The notes: generated from the sequence alone by a model not told the origin. A stretch of 64,000 nucleotides of DNA from Caballeronia calidae (GCF_900044055.2 NZ_FCOX02000019.1:1-64000), one strand, 5' to 3'. Shown: positions 1 to 8,885, numbered from the stretch's first letter. Program-made: numbers and translations.

Positions 1-539
1 TTCGCCTTGGCCAGCAGCGCATCGATCTGTTCTTTGAGTTCCAGCTCGGCTTTCTTCATCCGCTCGTAACTCATCGCCTTATGACGCGACGCATTGGCCT
101 TGATCTTCGTGCCGTCAACGGCAATCGTCCCGAGCTTGACCAGTCCGCATTCCTTCGCCAGCTTCACCACTTGCACAAACAGCTCCGACAGTTCCTTCAA
201 GTGAAAGGCGCGAAAGTCGCAAAGCGTGCGATGCGCCGGATAGTTGCCCGCGGCGAGGACCCGGAACGCGATATCTTCATGCAGCTTCCTGGCCAGCTTG
301 CGCGACGAAAACACCCCGGTCGCATAGCCGTAGACGAGCACCTTCACCATCATCGCCGGATGAAAGGGTTGATTGCGCGGGCCGCCGCCCGCATACCGCG
401 CATGGAAGCTTGACAGGTCGAGCGAATCCACCGTGTCGCTGATGTAATAAGCCAGGTGCCCTTCCGGCAGCCAGTCTTGCAGCGCGTGGGGCAGCAACAT
501 CTGCTGCTGCGGCTCGTATGGGAGATAACTTGTTGGCAT
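1..539 (-). CDS. IS1182-type transposase, N-terminal part (runs off left edge)
   Basis: The reading frame begins MPTSYLPYEPQQQMLLP and stays open to the left window edge, giving about 179 residues of a protein that is normally near 450-480. The text matches the N-terminal part of IS1182-family DDE transposases: the GGGPRNQPFHPAMMVKVL block, then FSSRKLARKLHED, then GTIAVDGTKIKANAS, which should hold the first catalytic Asp. No frameshift or stop occurs in the visible part, so the element may be intact outside the window. The ATG is chosen because family members share this start. The protein would cut and join IS ends. It sits immediately beside a broken oxidoreductase gene, so it is the likely cause of that break. 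Confidence 0.85.
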   Translation of the reverse strand, partial: MPTSYLPYEPQQQMLLPHALQDWLPEGHLAYYISDTVDSLDLSSFHARYAGGGPRNQPFHPAMMVKVLVYGYATGVFSSRKLARKLHEDIAFRVLAAGNYPAHRTLCDFRAFHLKELSELFVQVVKLAKECGLVKLGTIAVDGTKIKANASRHKAMSYERMKKAELELKEQIDALLAKA

Positions 540-600
540 CTGCTAACAACGTCTTCTCCGCTCGGCCGGATGACATCAGATTTCTGCCGCGCACGCTCCT
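1..600 (-). mobile_element. Insertion sequence end, IS1182-like
   Basis: This is the transposase start plus about 60 bp of non-coding end. The right boundary is inferred from the point where homology to the neighbouring oxidoreductase stops, near a CCTAGG at 598-603. The terminal inverted repeat cannot be confirmed because the other end of the element lies outside the window. Confidence 0.6.
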
Positions 601-731
601 AGGTCGAACGGTGGCAGCGAGACGCTTTCGAATTCGCGCAATGCCGCGATGTCGAGGCGCAGCGGCCGCTCCACCTGCCCGCCGATGGTCAGAAGCGGTT
701 CAGTCGAAACATTCGCCGTGGACTCGTCCAT
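576..731 (-). pseudogene. 5' fragment of a molybdopterin-binding oxidoreductase gene, cut by the IS
   Basis: An ATG at 731 opens a 51-codon frame reading LLTIGGQVERPLRLD, then ALREFESV, then PPFDL, after which the sequence becomes IS end and stops at 576. The opening resembles the N-terminus of small sulfite-oxidase-like molybdopterin-domain proteins, where a beta strand of the form GxVxxPLxLxxxxL leads into the cofactor-binding Cys segment. The cofactor segment and everything after it are missing. The family call rests on about 40 residues, so it is tentative. The break coincides with the IS boundary near 600, and no downstream half is visible here. Confidence 0.5.
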
Positions 732-754
732 TTGCAGCCTCGCGCTCACTGTGC

Positions 755-773
755 GATCGGATCAACCGATCCG
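755..773. promoter_or_regulatory. Nested inverted repeat upstream of the truncated gene
   Basis: CGGATC-AACC-GATCCG (758-773) overlaps GATCGG-ATCAA-CCGATC (755-771). It lies about 25 bp upstream of the start of the cut-off oxidoreductase gene, so it could be an operator left without a functional gene. The protein that binds it is unknown. Confidence 0.35.
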
Positions 774-937
774 AACTATACGCGAGGATATAACGGAACC
801 ACGGCGCGTGAAACGAGTCGCCGCAATATGGCGTTCATGTCGGGTCCGACATAACGCGCGCCTGCCGGGCGGCAACCGGCCCGCTCAGCCGAGCGCAATT
901 GGCACGCTCGATGGCTTCACGGTGCTCGCCCGGAGCG

Positions 938-2320
938 TCACATGTCGTGTTCATCCGCCTGCGCATCCCGGCCTGGAATCCTCAACTGCCGCAGCTTGTG
1001 ATACAGCGTTTTGCGCGGCATGCCCAGTTCCTCGCTCGCCGCGCCGACGTTGCCGTTGTGACGCCGCATCATCTCCTCGATCAGCACGCGCTCGATATAC
1101 GCAAGCTGCTCGTTCAGCGAGCCGCCGCGCGGCCGGTCGCCGGACGGAATAAGCTCGTCGCCCGCGAGGCCTAGCACGAAGCGATCCGCCACGTTCTGCA
1201 ACTCGCGCACATTGCCCGGCCATTGATGCGCCGTCAGTTCCGAGAACTGGGCGGCGGTGATAGTGGGTGCGTCCGTACCGAAGCGCTGCGCCGCGGCGAG
1301 CACGAAATGCTCGAACAGCAGCGGCACATCCTCGCGGCGTTCGCGCAGCGGCGGCAGGTCGATCAACGCGACATTGAGCCGATAGAGCAGGTCGGCGCGA
1401 AAGCGGCCCTCGTTCGCGAGTAATGCGAGGTCGCCCTTCGACGCCGCGACCACGCGACAATCCACCGCGACCGATTCGTTGGAACCGAGGCGTTCCACGC
1501 GGCGCTCCTGCAGCACGCGCAGCAGCTTGATCTGCAATGCGATCGGCATGGTTTCGATTTCATCGAGAAAGAGCGTGCCGCCGTCCGCCCACTCGATCTT
1601 CCCGATGCGATTCTTCGTCGCCCCGGTGAACGCGCCCGCCTCGTGCCCGAAGAGCTCGCTCTCGAAAAGCTGCTCGGGCAAGCCGCCGCAATTGAGCGCG
1701 ACGAAGTGATGCTCGCGCCGCCTGCCATGGTCATGCAGCGCCCGCGCGATCAGTTCCTTGCCGGTGCCCGTCTCGCCCGTGATGAGCACGGAGACCGACG
1801 TATCCGCGAGCCGCAGAATCTTCTTTCGCACATCGGCGATGGCTGGTGACTTGCCCAGGATGAGCGCCTCGATGCCGCGCCAGTTGTGCAGGGCGGCGCG
1901 CAGGCCTTCGACCTCGAGCGTGAGCCGGCGCTTCTCGACCGCCCGCGCGACGCGTCCCGCGATATGCTCGGACGAGAACGGCTTCTCGATGAAATCGTAG
2001 GCGCCCACGCGCATCGCGCCGACGGCCGTCGATATGTCGGCATGGCCGCTGATGAGGACCACGGGAATCTGCGCATCGATGGCGAGCACGCGTTCGAGCA
2101 GTTGCATGCCGTCCATGCCCGGCATGCGCAGGTCCGAGACGAACACCACCGGCGCGCCGGGCACGGCCGCGGCGAGCGCGCTTGCCGCCGATGCGTGCGA
2201 TTCCACCGCGAAGCCCGCAAGCGCGACCGCCTGCTCGACGCCGAGGCGCACGTCCTCGTCGTCCTCGACGATCACCACGCGGATCTCGTCACGGGCCTGC
2301 TGGTTCGACTTCTTGTTCAC
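938..2320 (-). CDS. Sigma-54-dependent response regulator, DctD-like
   Basis: This 460-residue activator has three parts. The receiver holds the acidic pair VEDDED and the probable phospho-acceptor Asp63 in SDLRMPGMDG. The AAA+ domain has Walker A GETGTGKE near 182, the sigma-54 contact loop GAFTGA near 229 and Walker B LFLDE near 250. The C-terminal helix-turn-helix (NVGAASEELGMPRKTLYHKL) is of the Fis type. The start codon is GTG, preceded by GGGAG about 9 nt upstream. The gene overlaps the end of the sensor kinase gene by 32 bp, so translation is probably coupled. It should activate the sigma-54 promoter found upstream of the transporter that heads this operon. Assignment to the DctD branch is by architecture and partner; the ligand sensed is not known. 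Confidence 0.93.
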   Translation of the reverse strand: MNKKSNQQARDEIRVVIVEDDEDVRLGVEQAVALAGFAVESHASAASALAAAVPGAPVVFVSDLRMPGMDGMQLLERVLAIDAQIPVVLISGHADISTAVGAMRVGAYDFIEKPFSSEHIAGRVARAVEKRRLTLEVEGLRAALHNWRGIEALILGKSPAIADVRKKILRLADTSVSVLITGETGTGKELIARALHDHGRRREHHFVALNCGGLPEQLFESELFGHEAGAFTGATKNRIGKIEWADGGTLFLDEIETMPIALQIKLLRVLQERRVERLGSNESVAVDCRVVAASKGDLALLANEGRFRADLLYRLNVALIDLPPLRERREDVPLLFEHFVLAAAQRFGTDAPTITAAQFSELTAHQWPGNVRELQNVADRFVLGLAGDELIPSGDRPRGGSLNEQLAYIERVLIEEMMRRHNGNVGAASEELGMPRKTLYHKLRQLRIPGRDAQADEHDM

Positions 2321-4175
2321 TGTCCGTTCTCCCGCCGTTTGCCGCTACGAATTCGATCGTGAATTGTGCGCCCCCGCCTTCGGGATTGACAGCCGATATC
2401 CTCGCGCCGAATCCCTCGACGATGCGCGAGGTGATCGCCAGTCCGAGGCCGAGTCCGTGCCCGCGCGGCTTGGTCGTCACGAATGGCTCGAAGAGATGCG
2501 CGAGCACTTGCGGATCGATGCCCGGACCGTTATCGGCGATGAAGAACAGCACGCGGGACGGATCGTCGGACCGGTCGGCGCCGATGCGGATGCGGCGCTC
2601 GTCGCGTCCGGCGAGCGCATCGAGCGAATTGCCGAGCAGGTTGACGATTACCTGTTGCAGCCGTCCCGGCTCGGCTTCCACGACCGCGTCCGGCGGAATG
2701 GCGACATCGACATGCACGCCTTCGTCGCGGATGCGCGCCTCGTGGATGAGCCGCGCGTGCGCGACCGCGTCCGCGAGCGCGACGGGCACCGTGCGTCCGT
2801 CGGGCTTCCTCGCGAACGCCTTCAGCTCGGCGGTGAGATTCGCCATGCCGTCGACGAGCTTGCCGACTCTCGCCAGATTGGCGATGGCCTGCGCGGGCTG
2901 GTCGCGCTCGAAGAACGTGCGCGCGTTGTCGCACAGCGTGCGGATGGCGACGAGCGGTTGATTGATCTCGTGCGTGAGGCCGGCCGCCATCTGCCCGAGC
3001 ACGGCGAGCTTGCCGGCGTGCACGAGCTCCTGTTGCGAATCGCGCAGCTTTTGCTCCGTCAGCACGCGCTCGTCGATCTCCTGCTGCATGCGCTCGTTGG
3101 CGAGCACGAGCGCGGCCGTGCGCTGCTGCACGGTCGCTTCGAGACGCTCGTTCGCGCGTTGGAGCGCGTCCTGCGCCGCGAGCCGCTCCGCGATCACGCG
3201 GCGCTTCTGCATGGCGTAGAGCGCGTACAGGACCGCGATCAGGAACGCGCCCGTCACGAACGCGAACGCGAGTTGCTGCTGACGCCGCGCCGCCGAAAGA
3301 TCGAGGGCCACCATGATCGCGTCGCCTGCTTGCGGCGCGCTGCGCGACATCACGAGATAGCGCCGCTCGCGCCCCGGATGCGACCAGTCGGGCAGGCGCG
3401 CGAACCACGCGCCGTTGCGCCAGTCGTCGAGTCTCGCGTAGCCGAGGTTCTCGACCTTGTGGCCCGCATACTGACGCGATGCCTGGATCTGCTGCTGCTT
3501 CTGCGCGGCGATGGGCGCAAGCGCGGTGAACTTCCACGCGGGCACGGTCGAGATCACGACGACGCCGTTGCCATCGACGACCATTGCGGCTTCGTTCGGC
3601 ACGCGCCACGCGGATTCGAGCGGATCGACGCTGATCTTGACGGCCGTCGCGCCGAGCACCTTTTGCGCGCCGCGCACCGCGCTCGCGAAGTACAGGCCCG
3701 GCTGGCCCGTGTTCGTGCCGATGCCGAAAAAGCGGCCGCTGCCGCTCGAAAGGGAATCGGCGAAGTACGGACGGTACGCGACGTTCGTGCCGACGAAGCT
3801 CACCGGCTGATTCCAGTTGCTTGCCGCGATGACGTCGCCATTCAGATCGATGACGTCGACAGCGACGCTGCCCGCGTCACCGTTGACCGCTTCCAGATAC
3901 TCGTTGACGCCGGGAAGCAGGGCGCGCCGCGCGTCGGGCGGCGCTTCGAGCAGCGCCTTGATGCTGTCCTGACGCGCTGCGATCGCGGGCAGGATTTCAT
4001 AGCGGCCCAGTTCGCTCCTGAGGCTCGCGGCGTACAGATCCAGCCGGTGCGCGCCCGCTTCGGTCAGTGCGTCCAGCCCGCGATGCCACGCCACTTCGAC
4101 CGCGGCCGCCGCCACGGCGACATAGAGCGCCACGCCTGCCAACACCGCCCACAGCGGGACGCCCAGCATCGTCAT
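2289..4175 (-). CDS. Sensor histidine kinase, DctB-like
   Basis: This 628-residue membrane kinase has TM1 at about 8-28, a periplasmic double-Cache region at about 40-290, TM2 at about 301-322, a coiled coil, and a cytoplasmic kinase core. The sensor region carries the DctB-type text SNWNQPVSFVG and YRPYF, then FFGIGTNTGQPG. The phospho-acceptor is His402 in LTHEINQPL. The ATP lid shows NGPGI and GHGLGLGLAI. Dicarboxylate-sensing DctB proteins share this layout, so a C4-dicarboxylate or hydroxycarboxylate is the likely signal. The gene starts 6 bp after the transporter stop and overlaps the regulator gene, making a transporter-kinase-regulator operon. Confidence 0.93.
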   Translation of the reverse strand: MTMLGVPLWAVLAGVALYVAVAAAAVEVAWHRGLDALTEAGAHRLDLYAASLRSELGRYEILPAIAARQDSIKALLEAPPDARRALLPGVNEYLEAVNGDAGSVAVDVIDLNGDVIAASNWNQPVSFVGTNVAYRPYFADSLSSGSGRFFGIGTNTGQPGLYFASAVRGAQKVLGATAVKISVDPLESAWRVPNEAAMVVDGNGVVVISTVPAWKFTALAPIAAQKQQQIQASRQYAGHKVENLGYARLDDWRNGAWFARLPDWSHPGRERRYLVMSRSAPQAGDAIMVALDLSAARRQQQLAFAFVTGAFLIAVLYALYAMQKRRVIAERLAAQDALQRANERLEATVQQRTAALVLANERMQQEIDERVLTEQKLRDSQQELVHAGKLAVLGQMAAGLTHEINQPLVAIRTLCDNARTFFERDQPAQAIANLARVGKLVDGMANLTAELKAFARKPDGRTVPVALADAVAHARLIHEARIRDEGVHVDVAIPPDAVVEAEPGRLQQVIVNLLGNSLDALAGRDERRIRIGADRSDDPSRVLFFIADNGPGIDPQVLAHLFEPFVTTKPRGHGLGLGLAITSRIVEGFGARISAVNPEGGGAQFTIEFVAANGGRTDSEQEVEPAGP

Positions 4176-4181
4176 CGTCTG

Positions 4182-5540
4182 TCATCCGAAGTGCGCCAGC
4201 ACCAGCAAGGTGAGCGTGACCACGATCGCACCGCCGATGCGCGTCGCGATCTGCGCGAACGGCATCAGCGTCATGCGGTTCGCGGCGGTCAGGATCGCCA
4301 CGTCGCCCGTGCCGCCCTGGCCGCTGTGGCACGCGTTCACGATCGCGGTGTCGATAGGGTACATCTTCAGCAGGCGTCCCACCACGAAGCCCGTGCCCAT
4401 CAGGGTGGCCACCGTCACGACGATCGTCACGATGTTCGCCACCGTGAACGCCGCCATCAGCTTGTCCCACGGCGTCATCGCCACGCCGATCGCGAACAGC
4501 AGCGGATACGTCACCGCCGTCGAGAAGAACTTGTACACGACGAACGCGCCTTCCTGAAGCTGCGGCGACACCGCGCGCGCGAGCTTCACCAGCACCGCGA
4601 GAAACAGCATCGCGACCGGCGCCGGCAGGCCGAAGAGGTTCCGGCACATCAGGCCGAGCAGATACAGCGTGATCGCCGTGATGCCGGCCGCCGCGATATG
4701 CGTCACGTCGATATGCCCGCGAATCTCTTCCTGCACCGGGTCCATCTCGTCCTGCTCGCCGACTTGCAGGCGGCCCTGGCCCGTCAGATGCGGATAGCGG
4801 CGGCCCACCAGGTCGAGCACGCCCGACAGCAGGATCGCCGTGAGGCTGCCGAGCATGACCGGCGGCAACACCTGTGCGAAGAGTTCGCCCTGCGGCAAAT
4901 GCATGATCTCCGAGTAGCCGATCGACAGCGGAATCGCGCCTTCGCCTACGCCGCCCGCCATGATCGGCACGACGATATAGAGCAGCGTATGACGCGCGCC
5001 GAGCCCGAACGCCATGCCGACCAGCGTGCCGACGATCGCCGCCGCGACTGAGCCGACCGCGAGCGGGATGAAGATCTTGATGAAGCCCTGGATCAGCACG
5101 CGCCGGTCCATGCTCAGGATGCTGCCGACGATGATCGACGCGATGAACAGATACAGGAAGTTGGTCTGCTTCGTGAACTCCGTCGTGAGATGCAGGATCG
5201 GCTTCGGCAGCAGATGGTAGTAGGTGAGCGCGGACGGAATGAAGGTCGCGAAGATCGCCGCCGCGCCGATGTTGCGCACGAGCGGCATGCGCTTGCCGAT
5301 TTCCGCGCACGTGAAGCCGAAGAAGGCGAGCACGGCGATCGCCATCGAGATTTCTCCCGGCACCTTGCCCGTCACCGCGAAGCCGCTGATCAGAACGAGC
5401 AGCAGCACGTACACCGGCAGCGGAATGATGCCGATGCGGGTTTCCATCAGCTTCCACCAGCCCTCGGGCCAGAAACGCTCCTTCGGGATCGATGCCTGTT
5501 GCGCATCGTCATGCTGCGCGGTATGGGATGTGATGTGCAC
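4182..5540 (-). CDS. 2-hydroxycarboxylate transporter (2HCT family, CitS/CimH-like)
   Basis: This 452-residue inner-membrane protein belongs to the sodium or proton symporters that import citrate, malate or related 2-hydroxy acids. Both signature re-entrant loops are visible: AGGVGEGAIPLS at about 195-206 and GQGGTGDVAIL near 405. About eleven hydrophobic segments are present and the length is normal for the family. The start is GTG (rc of CAC at 5538-5540) with an AAGGAGA ribosome site 6 nt upstream. It heads the operon with the DctB/DctD-like pair. Most dicarboxylate systems with this type of control move substrate with DctA, so the pairing with a 2HCT carrier is notable. The exact substrate cannot be read from sequence. 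Confidence 0.92.
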   Translation of the reverse strand: MHITSHTAQHDDAQQASIPKERFWPEGWWKLMETRIGIIPLPVYVLLLVLISGFAVTGKVPGEISMAIAVLAFFGFTCAEIGKRMPLVRNIGAAAIFATFIPSALTYYHLLPKPILHLTTEFTKQTNFLYLFIASIIVGSILSMDRRVLIQGFIKIFIPLAVGSVAAAIVGTLVGMAFGLGARHTLLYIVVPIMAGGVGEGAIPLSIGYSEIMHLPQGELFAQVLPPVMLGSLTAILLSGVLDLVGRRYPHLTGQGRLQVGEQDEMDPVQEEIRGHIDVTHIAAAGITAITLYLLGLMCRNLFGLPAPVAMLFLAVLVKLARAVSPQLQEGAFVVYKFFSTAVTYPLLFAIGVAMTPWDKLMAAFTVANIVTIVVTVATLMGTGFVVGRLLKMYPIDTAIVNACHSGQGGTGDVAILTAANRMTLMPFAQIATRIGGAIVVTLTLLVLAHFG

Positions 5541-5972
5541 GAATGTCTCCTTGCTTCGGCGGGCGTGGTCGCCGGAATGGCGGCGACAGCCTCCCGCGCG
5601 GCGCCTTCGAAGGCGCGCGATGGTGATCGGGAAAAACAGGTCAGGGAAAAGCGGGGCCGGCTATCGGAATGCCGGTGGTCGGTTGGGCAAGGGCAGGGTC
5701 AAGGTGTCGTCTCCGTACGTGGCTGGCTCTGTGCCGGCTGGCTGGCCTCGAACCGCGAAACGCTTTCGCGGCGGGTCTATGCGCAATAACAAGGCAAGGC
5801 CCATGCCAAGCGAGACGTGCGCGCTAATATGCGTAAGTCTTTGATTTAGAGGGAAATTGTTTGGGACCGGACACAGGCCCGATCCGCGCCGTTCTGAAAT
5901 CTCAGAATTCGTCGATTTGGATGGCCGAGCGCTCAGCCTGTCGCGCGATGCGCGCGACGGCAGAAGCGAAGA
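5541..5972 (-). other. Intergenic region with long 5' leader of the 2HCT operon
   Basis: This stretch has no convincing gene. It holds the sigma-54 promoter listed separately, an RNA leader of about 240 nt if transcription begins just downstream of it, and the ribosome site of the transporter gene. No known riboswitch was recognised. The 5810-5870 part is AT-richer and would be the place for activator binding sites. Confidence 0.5.
5793..5809 (-). promoter_or_regulatory. Sigma-54 (-24/-12) promoter
   Basis: On the minus strand the sequence reads TTGGCATGGGCCTTGCC. It has the GG element, ten bases, then GC, with flanks matching TGGCA and TTGC. It faces the 2HCT transporter, and the operon encodes a GAFTGA-containing activator, so the call has support from both sequence and context. 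Transcription would begin around 5783. Confidence 0.8.
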
Positions 5973-7007
5973 TCAGCGACCAAGCCCGCTTGCCGCGATC
6001 TGCTGCTCCACGTATTGCGCGAAAAGCGCGTGCATGCGTGTCGTCGGGTGCAGTTCGTCGGCGAACATATAGGTCTGGTCGGCGTTCTGCGAAACGTAGG
6101 TGGGCGGCGAGCAGAGCAGGGCCGTGTCGCGCGGCGTCTTTTGCGGGTCGCAGGCCTGCGCCGTATTGGACACGGTGAACCCATTGGCCCGGAAGTTCCC
6201 GATGGTCTGCGTCGTCCACGTGTAGGAGTCGATCAGGATGACCTTGCCTTGCACGCCGTTGGCCTGCAACGCGGAAGTCAGGGTCGCATTGAAGAGCTGC
6301 GATAGCTGGGTGAAGTTCGCACCGCCGTCGGACGATTTGATGCCATCGGGTGCGAGTCCGATATTCGGCACGTTGACCAAAACGACGTGCGTGGCCCCGT
6401 GCTGCACGATCTGGCCGACGAGTTGCGCGAGCGTCGTGGCCGCATTCTGGACCGTCGTGTTGGCGGCGGGCGGGCTGCCTGCGCGCCGCACGTCGTTCGA
6501 GCCGGCCCAGACGAGCACCAGCTGGCCTGAATTGAAACTGCCGTGCGCGGACAGATAGCTCGAAATCTGCACGTTGACCGGCATCTCGACGTCGCCGATC
6601 ACATCGGTCAGAAATTGCGCCTGATCGGCCGGCGTGGCGACGGTGGAACCGCCCTGCGCATAGCCCAATCCGCTCTGCGGCTTCAACTCGTGCCCGAGGT
6701 CGATGGTGTAAGCCGCCGTGAGCGTGTCGCCGTAATACTGCGCGACGTCCTGCGTCCATACCTGGCCGGGATTCGTCGTGAAGCGCCCGCCGCCGACCGT
6801 GTTCGCGACTGGCGCATAGGTGCCGACGTCCGACAGGCTATCCCCGAACGACACGACCTGCAGATGGATGCCGCCCGCCGGCGTGGACGCGCTGCTCCCG
6901 CCCGCGTTTCCGCCCGAGTCGCTTCCGCCGCCGCACGCGGTAAGCAGTGCAATCAGCGAGGCAGAAATTGCGCGGCGGATGCCGGATGTGATCCCGATAT
7001 GGCGCAT
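5973..7007 (-). CDS. GDSL/SGNH-family esterase, lipoprotein
   Basis: This 344-residue secreted hydrolase starts with a positively charged signal peptide and a lipobox LTAC with Cys25 as the likely lipid-modified residue, followed by a Gly/Ser-rich linker. The SGNH blocks are clear: block I VVSFGDSLSD with the nucleophile Ser57, block III WAGSNDV, and block V FADELHP with the Asp317-His320 pair. It should cleave an acyl or acetyl ester at the cell surface. It lacks the extra beta-barrel that marks autotransporter esterases of the EstA type. A GGAGGAG ribosome site precedes the ATG. It reads the same way as the 2HCT operon but is separated from it by more than 400 bp. Confidence 0.9.
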   Translation of the reverse strand: MRHIGITSGIRRAISASLIALLTACGGGSDSGGNAGGSSASTPAGGIHLQVVSFGDSLSDVGTYAPVANTVGGGRFTTNPGQVWTQDVAQYYGDTLTAAYTIDLGHELKPQSGLGYAQGGSTVATPADQAQFLTDVIGDVEMPVNVQISSYLSAHGSFNSGQLVLVWAGSNDVRRAGSPPAANTTVQNAATTLAQLVGQIVQHGATHVVLVNVPNIGLAPDGIKSSDGGANFTQLSQLFNATLTSALQANGVQGKVILIDSYTWTTQTIGNFRANGFTVSNTAQACDPQKTPRDTALLCSPPTYVSQNADQTYMFADELHPTTRMHALFAQYVEQQIAASGLGR

Positions 7008-7148
7008 GGCTCCTCCGTTCCATCGCTTGCCAGGACGGCTTCGTGCCTGGCGAAGGTCGTTCGCCAGGCGAGGATGAAGTCGCCACGTCGCCTATCGGTC
7101 AAGCAAGAAAGATGCGCTGATGCGCTCGCCGGTTCGCGATGGCCGGGC

Positions 7149-7457
7149 TCAACCCGGCCGCGCCTGCTGGCATTCCGCCTGATACCAGCGATCGACCTGA
7201 CGCTGCGCCGCCTGCAGGTCGTCCGGATAGTACGGATCGTAAAACTTCGACGGATCGTAGCCCGCGGCCTTGAGCGCCGCGAGCTCGCTCAGATTGCGCT
7301 CGCGCGTGGGGGGTGCGTTGTTCCTGAGCGCGGTGAGATCGCGGCATTGCGTCGGGCTGAGATGCGTCGCGCCTTGCGGCACGCTGCCCGCCGCACAGCC
7401 GGCGAGAGAGAAGGCCGACGCACAGATCATCGGCCAGATCTTCGGCGAGTTCTTCAT
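7149..7457 (-). CDS. DUF4148 domain small lipoprotein
   Basis: This 102-residue protein begins MKNSPKIWPM and has a lipobox-like SLAGC, so it is probably exported and anchored by lipid. The rest has the DUF4148 pattern: LTRAEVxxEL-like spacing, then GYDPSKFYDPYYPDDLQAAQ near the C-terminus. DUF4148 proteins are frequent in Burkholderiaceae and have no settled function. An upstream in-frame start exists at 7508, but it would place the signal peptide inside the protein, so 7457 is preferred. It is transcribed away from the GT87 gene. Confidence 0.75.
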   Translation of the reverse strand: MKNSPKIWPMICASAFSLAGCAAGSVPQGATHLSPTQCRDLTALRNNAPPTRERNLSELAALKAAGYDPSKFYDPYYPDDLQAAQRQVDRWYQAECQQARPG

Positions 7458-7601
7458 GTCGGGTCTTCCTCTCGGACATTTTGCGCGAGCCGCTTCGACG
7501 ACGAGCATTCTTGCATGACCGTGGTGTCGCCGCTTATCCGGAACGCAAATGAAGCGGGTTGGCTAAAGTCTGGCGATCACCCGGCCGATATACGGCGAAC
7601 C

Positions 7602-8885
7602 ATGCTCGAAAATTCATCCAAAGTGTCGACCTCCACGGTGCACTGGTTCAACAAGGCGCGTTTGCGTGCGTATTGCGGGACGATCCTGCTGGCGTCGCTG
7701 ATCTACGGACTGCGCTGCGCCTGGCATAGCTGGACGCTGTATGGCCAGCCGAACGGGATGGACTTCACGACGTTCTGGGCGGCGTCGCGCCTATGGCTCG
7801 ACGGCACGCCGCTCGAAGCCTACTCGTTCCCGGCGCTGGTCCATGCCGCGCGGCACATCTCACCGAACCTGCCGGCGCCCGGCCCGTTCTTCTACCCGCC
7901 GAACTTCCTTCTGCTGCTGCGGCCGTTCGCGCTGTTGCCCGCGCCGGTCGCCTACGTGATCTTCGCTGTCTCCACGGCCGCCGTTTTCGTCGTGCTGTTG
8001 CGCAAGGTATTGCCGATGCGCGGCGCCTTGCTGCCCATTCTCGCGTTTCCGGGTATCTGGCTGACCATGACGCAAGGGCAGAATTCGTGCATCACCGCCG
8101 CGCTCGCGCTCGGCGCCCTGCTGCTGTTGAACAGGCGGCCGATTCTCGCCGGTATATGCATCGGCATGTTGTCGATCAAGCCGCATCTGGCGATCCTGTT
8201 TCCGCTCGTGCTCGCATGCGCGGGAATGTGGACCGCCTTCATCGCCGCCGGCGTCACCGCGCTGCTGCTGACGGGAATATCGATCGCCGTCTTCGGCCTG
8301 GCCGTGATTCCGGTATTCCTGCATGGCGTGAGCCTCGCCAACAGCGCCATCGCGATCGGCGCGCTGCCGTGGTGGCAGACGGCGAGCCTGTTCGCGACCC
8401 TGCGCGTCATTCATGTGCCGATCGCGCCCGCCTACGTGGCGCAGGCGTGCCAGGCGATCGTCGCCGCGGGCGCGGTTCTCTGGGTATGGCGGCAGTCGGA
8501 CGATCTGGCCGTGCGCGCGACGGCGCTCGTCGCCGGAACCTGCATGATCAGTCCGTATCTCTTCAACTACGATGCCACGTGGCTCGGCGTGCCCATTGCG
8601 CTGCTCGCCGCGAAAGCGCTGCGGGACGGATGGCTGCCCTGGGAACGCGAAATCCTGGGCGTGGCGTGGCTGTATCCGGGATTGGGCGATCTGTGCGGGC
8701 TGTTTCTGAATGCGGGGATCGGCCCGGTCGTGTTCGCTTCGCTGTTGTTCGTGGCGGTGCGTCGCGCACGGATGGAAAAGCAGCGTGGCCGTGACAGTTC
8801 AGCGGATTCTTCCGGCGACGGGGCGGGCGTGCGTCTGCCGGATGCCGCGCGCCCATCCGGAAAAATCGAGCCGAGCGCCGCGTGA
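7602..8885 (+). CDS. GT87/DUF2029 family membrane glycosyltransferase-like protein
   Basis: This protein of about 427 residues has roughly ten hydrophobic segments. The first extracytoplasmic loop contains GMDFTTFWAASRLW, and FFYPPNFLLLLRPFALLP matches the YPP-motif region of GT87 (PimE-like, DUF2029) proteins, which take mannose or other sugars from polyprenyl carriers. The Asp in the first loop (NGMDF) would be the catalytic base by analogy. The C-terminal tail is hydrophilic. The start is uncertain: the ATG at 7602 lacks a clear ribosome site, and an ATG at 7515 in the same frame is possible. Its acceptor and pathway are unknown, and no other glycan genes are adjacent. Confidence 0.8.
   Translation: MLENSSKVSTSTVHWFNKARLRAYCGTILLASLIYGLRCAWHSWTLYGQPNGMDFTTFWAASRLWLDGTPLEAYSFPALVHAARHISPNLPAPGPFFYPPNFLLLLRPFALLPAPVAYVIFAVSTAAVFVVLLRKVLPMRGALLPILAFPGIWLTMTQGQNSCITAALALGALLLLNRRPILAGICIGMLSIKPHLAILFPLVLACAGMWTAFIAAGVTALLLTGISIAVFGLAVIPVFLHGVSLANSAIAIGALPWWQTASLFATLRVIHVPIAPAYVAQACQAIVAAGAVLWVWRQSDDLAVRATALVAGTCMISPYLFNYDATWLGVPIALLAAKALRDGWLPWEREILGVAWLYPGLGDLCGLFLNAGIGPVVFASLLFVAVRRARMEKQRGRDSSADSSGDGAGVRLPDAARPSGKIEPSAA

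Noticed and set aside
2034..5051. A 1005-codon open frame antisense to the sensor kinase, regulator and transporter genes
   Set aside because: It mirrors three well-supported genes, is full of Arg/His/Asp-rich low-complexity text typical of GC-rich antisense frames, and has no family resemblance.
6543..7601. An N-terminal extension of the GT87 gene to 6543
   Set aside because: The extra 353 codons run antisense through the GDSL and DUF4148 genes and lack membrane-protein character.
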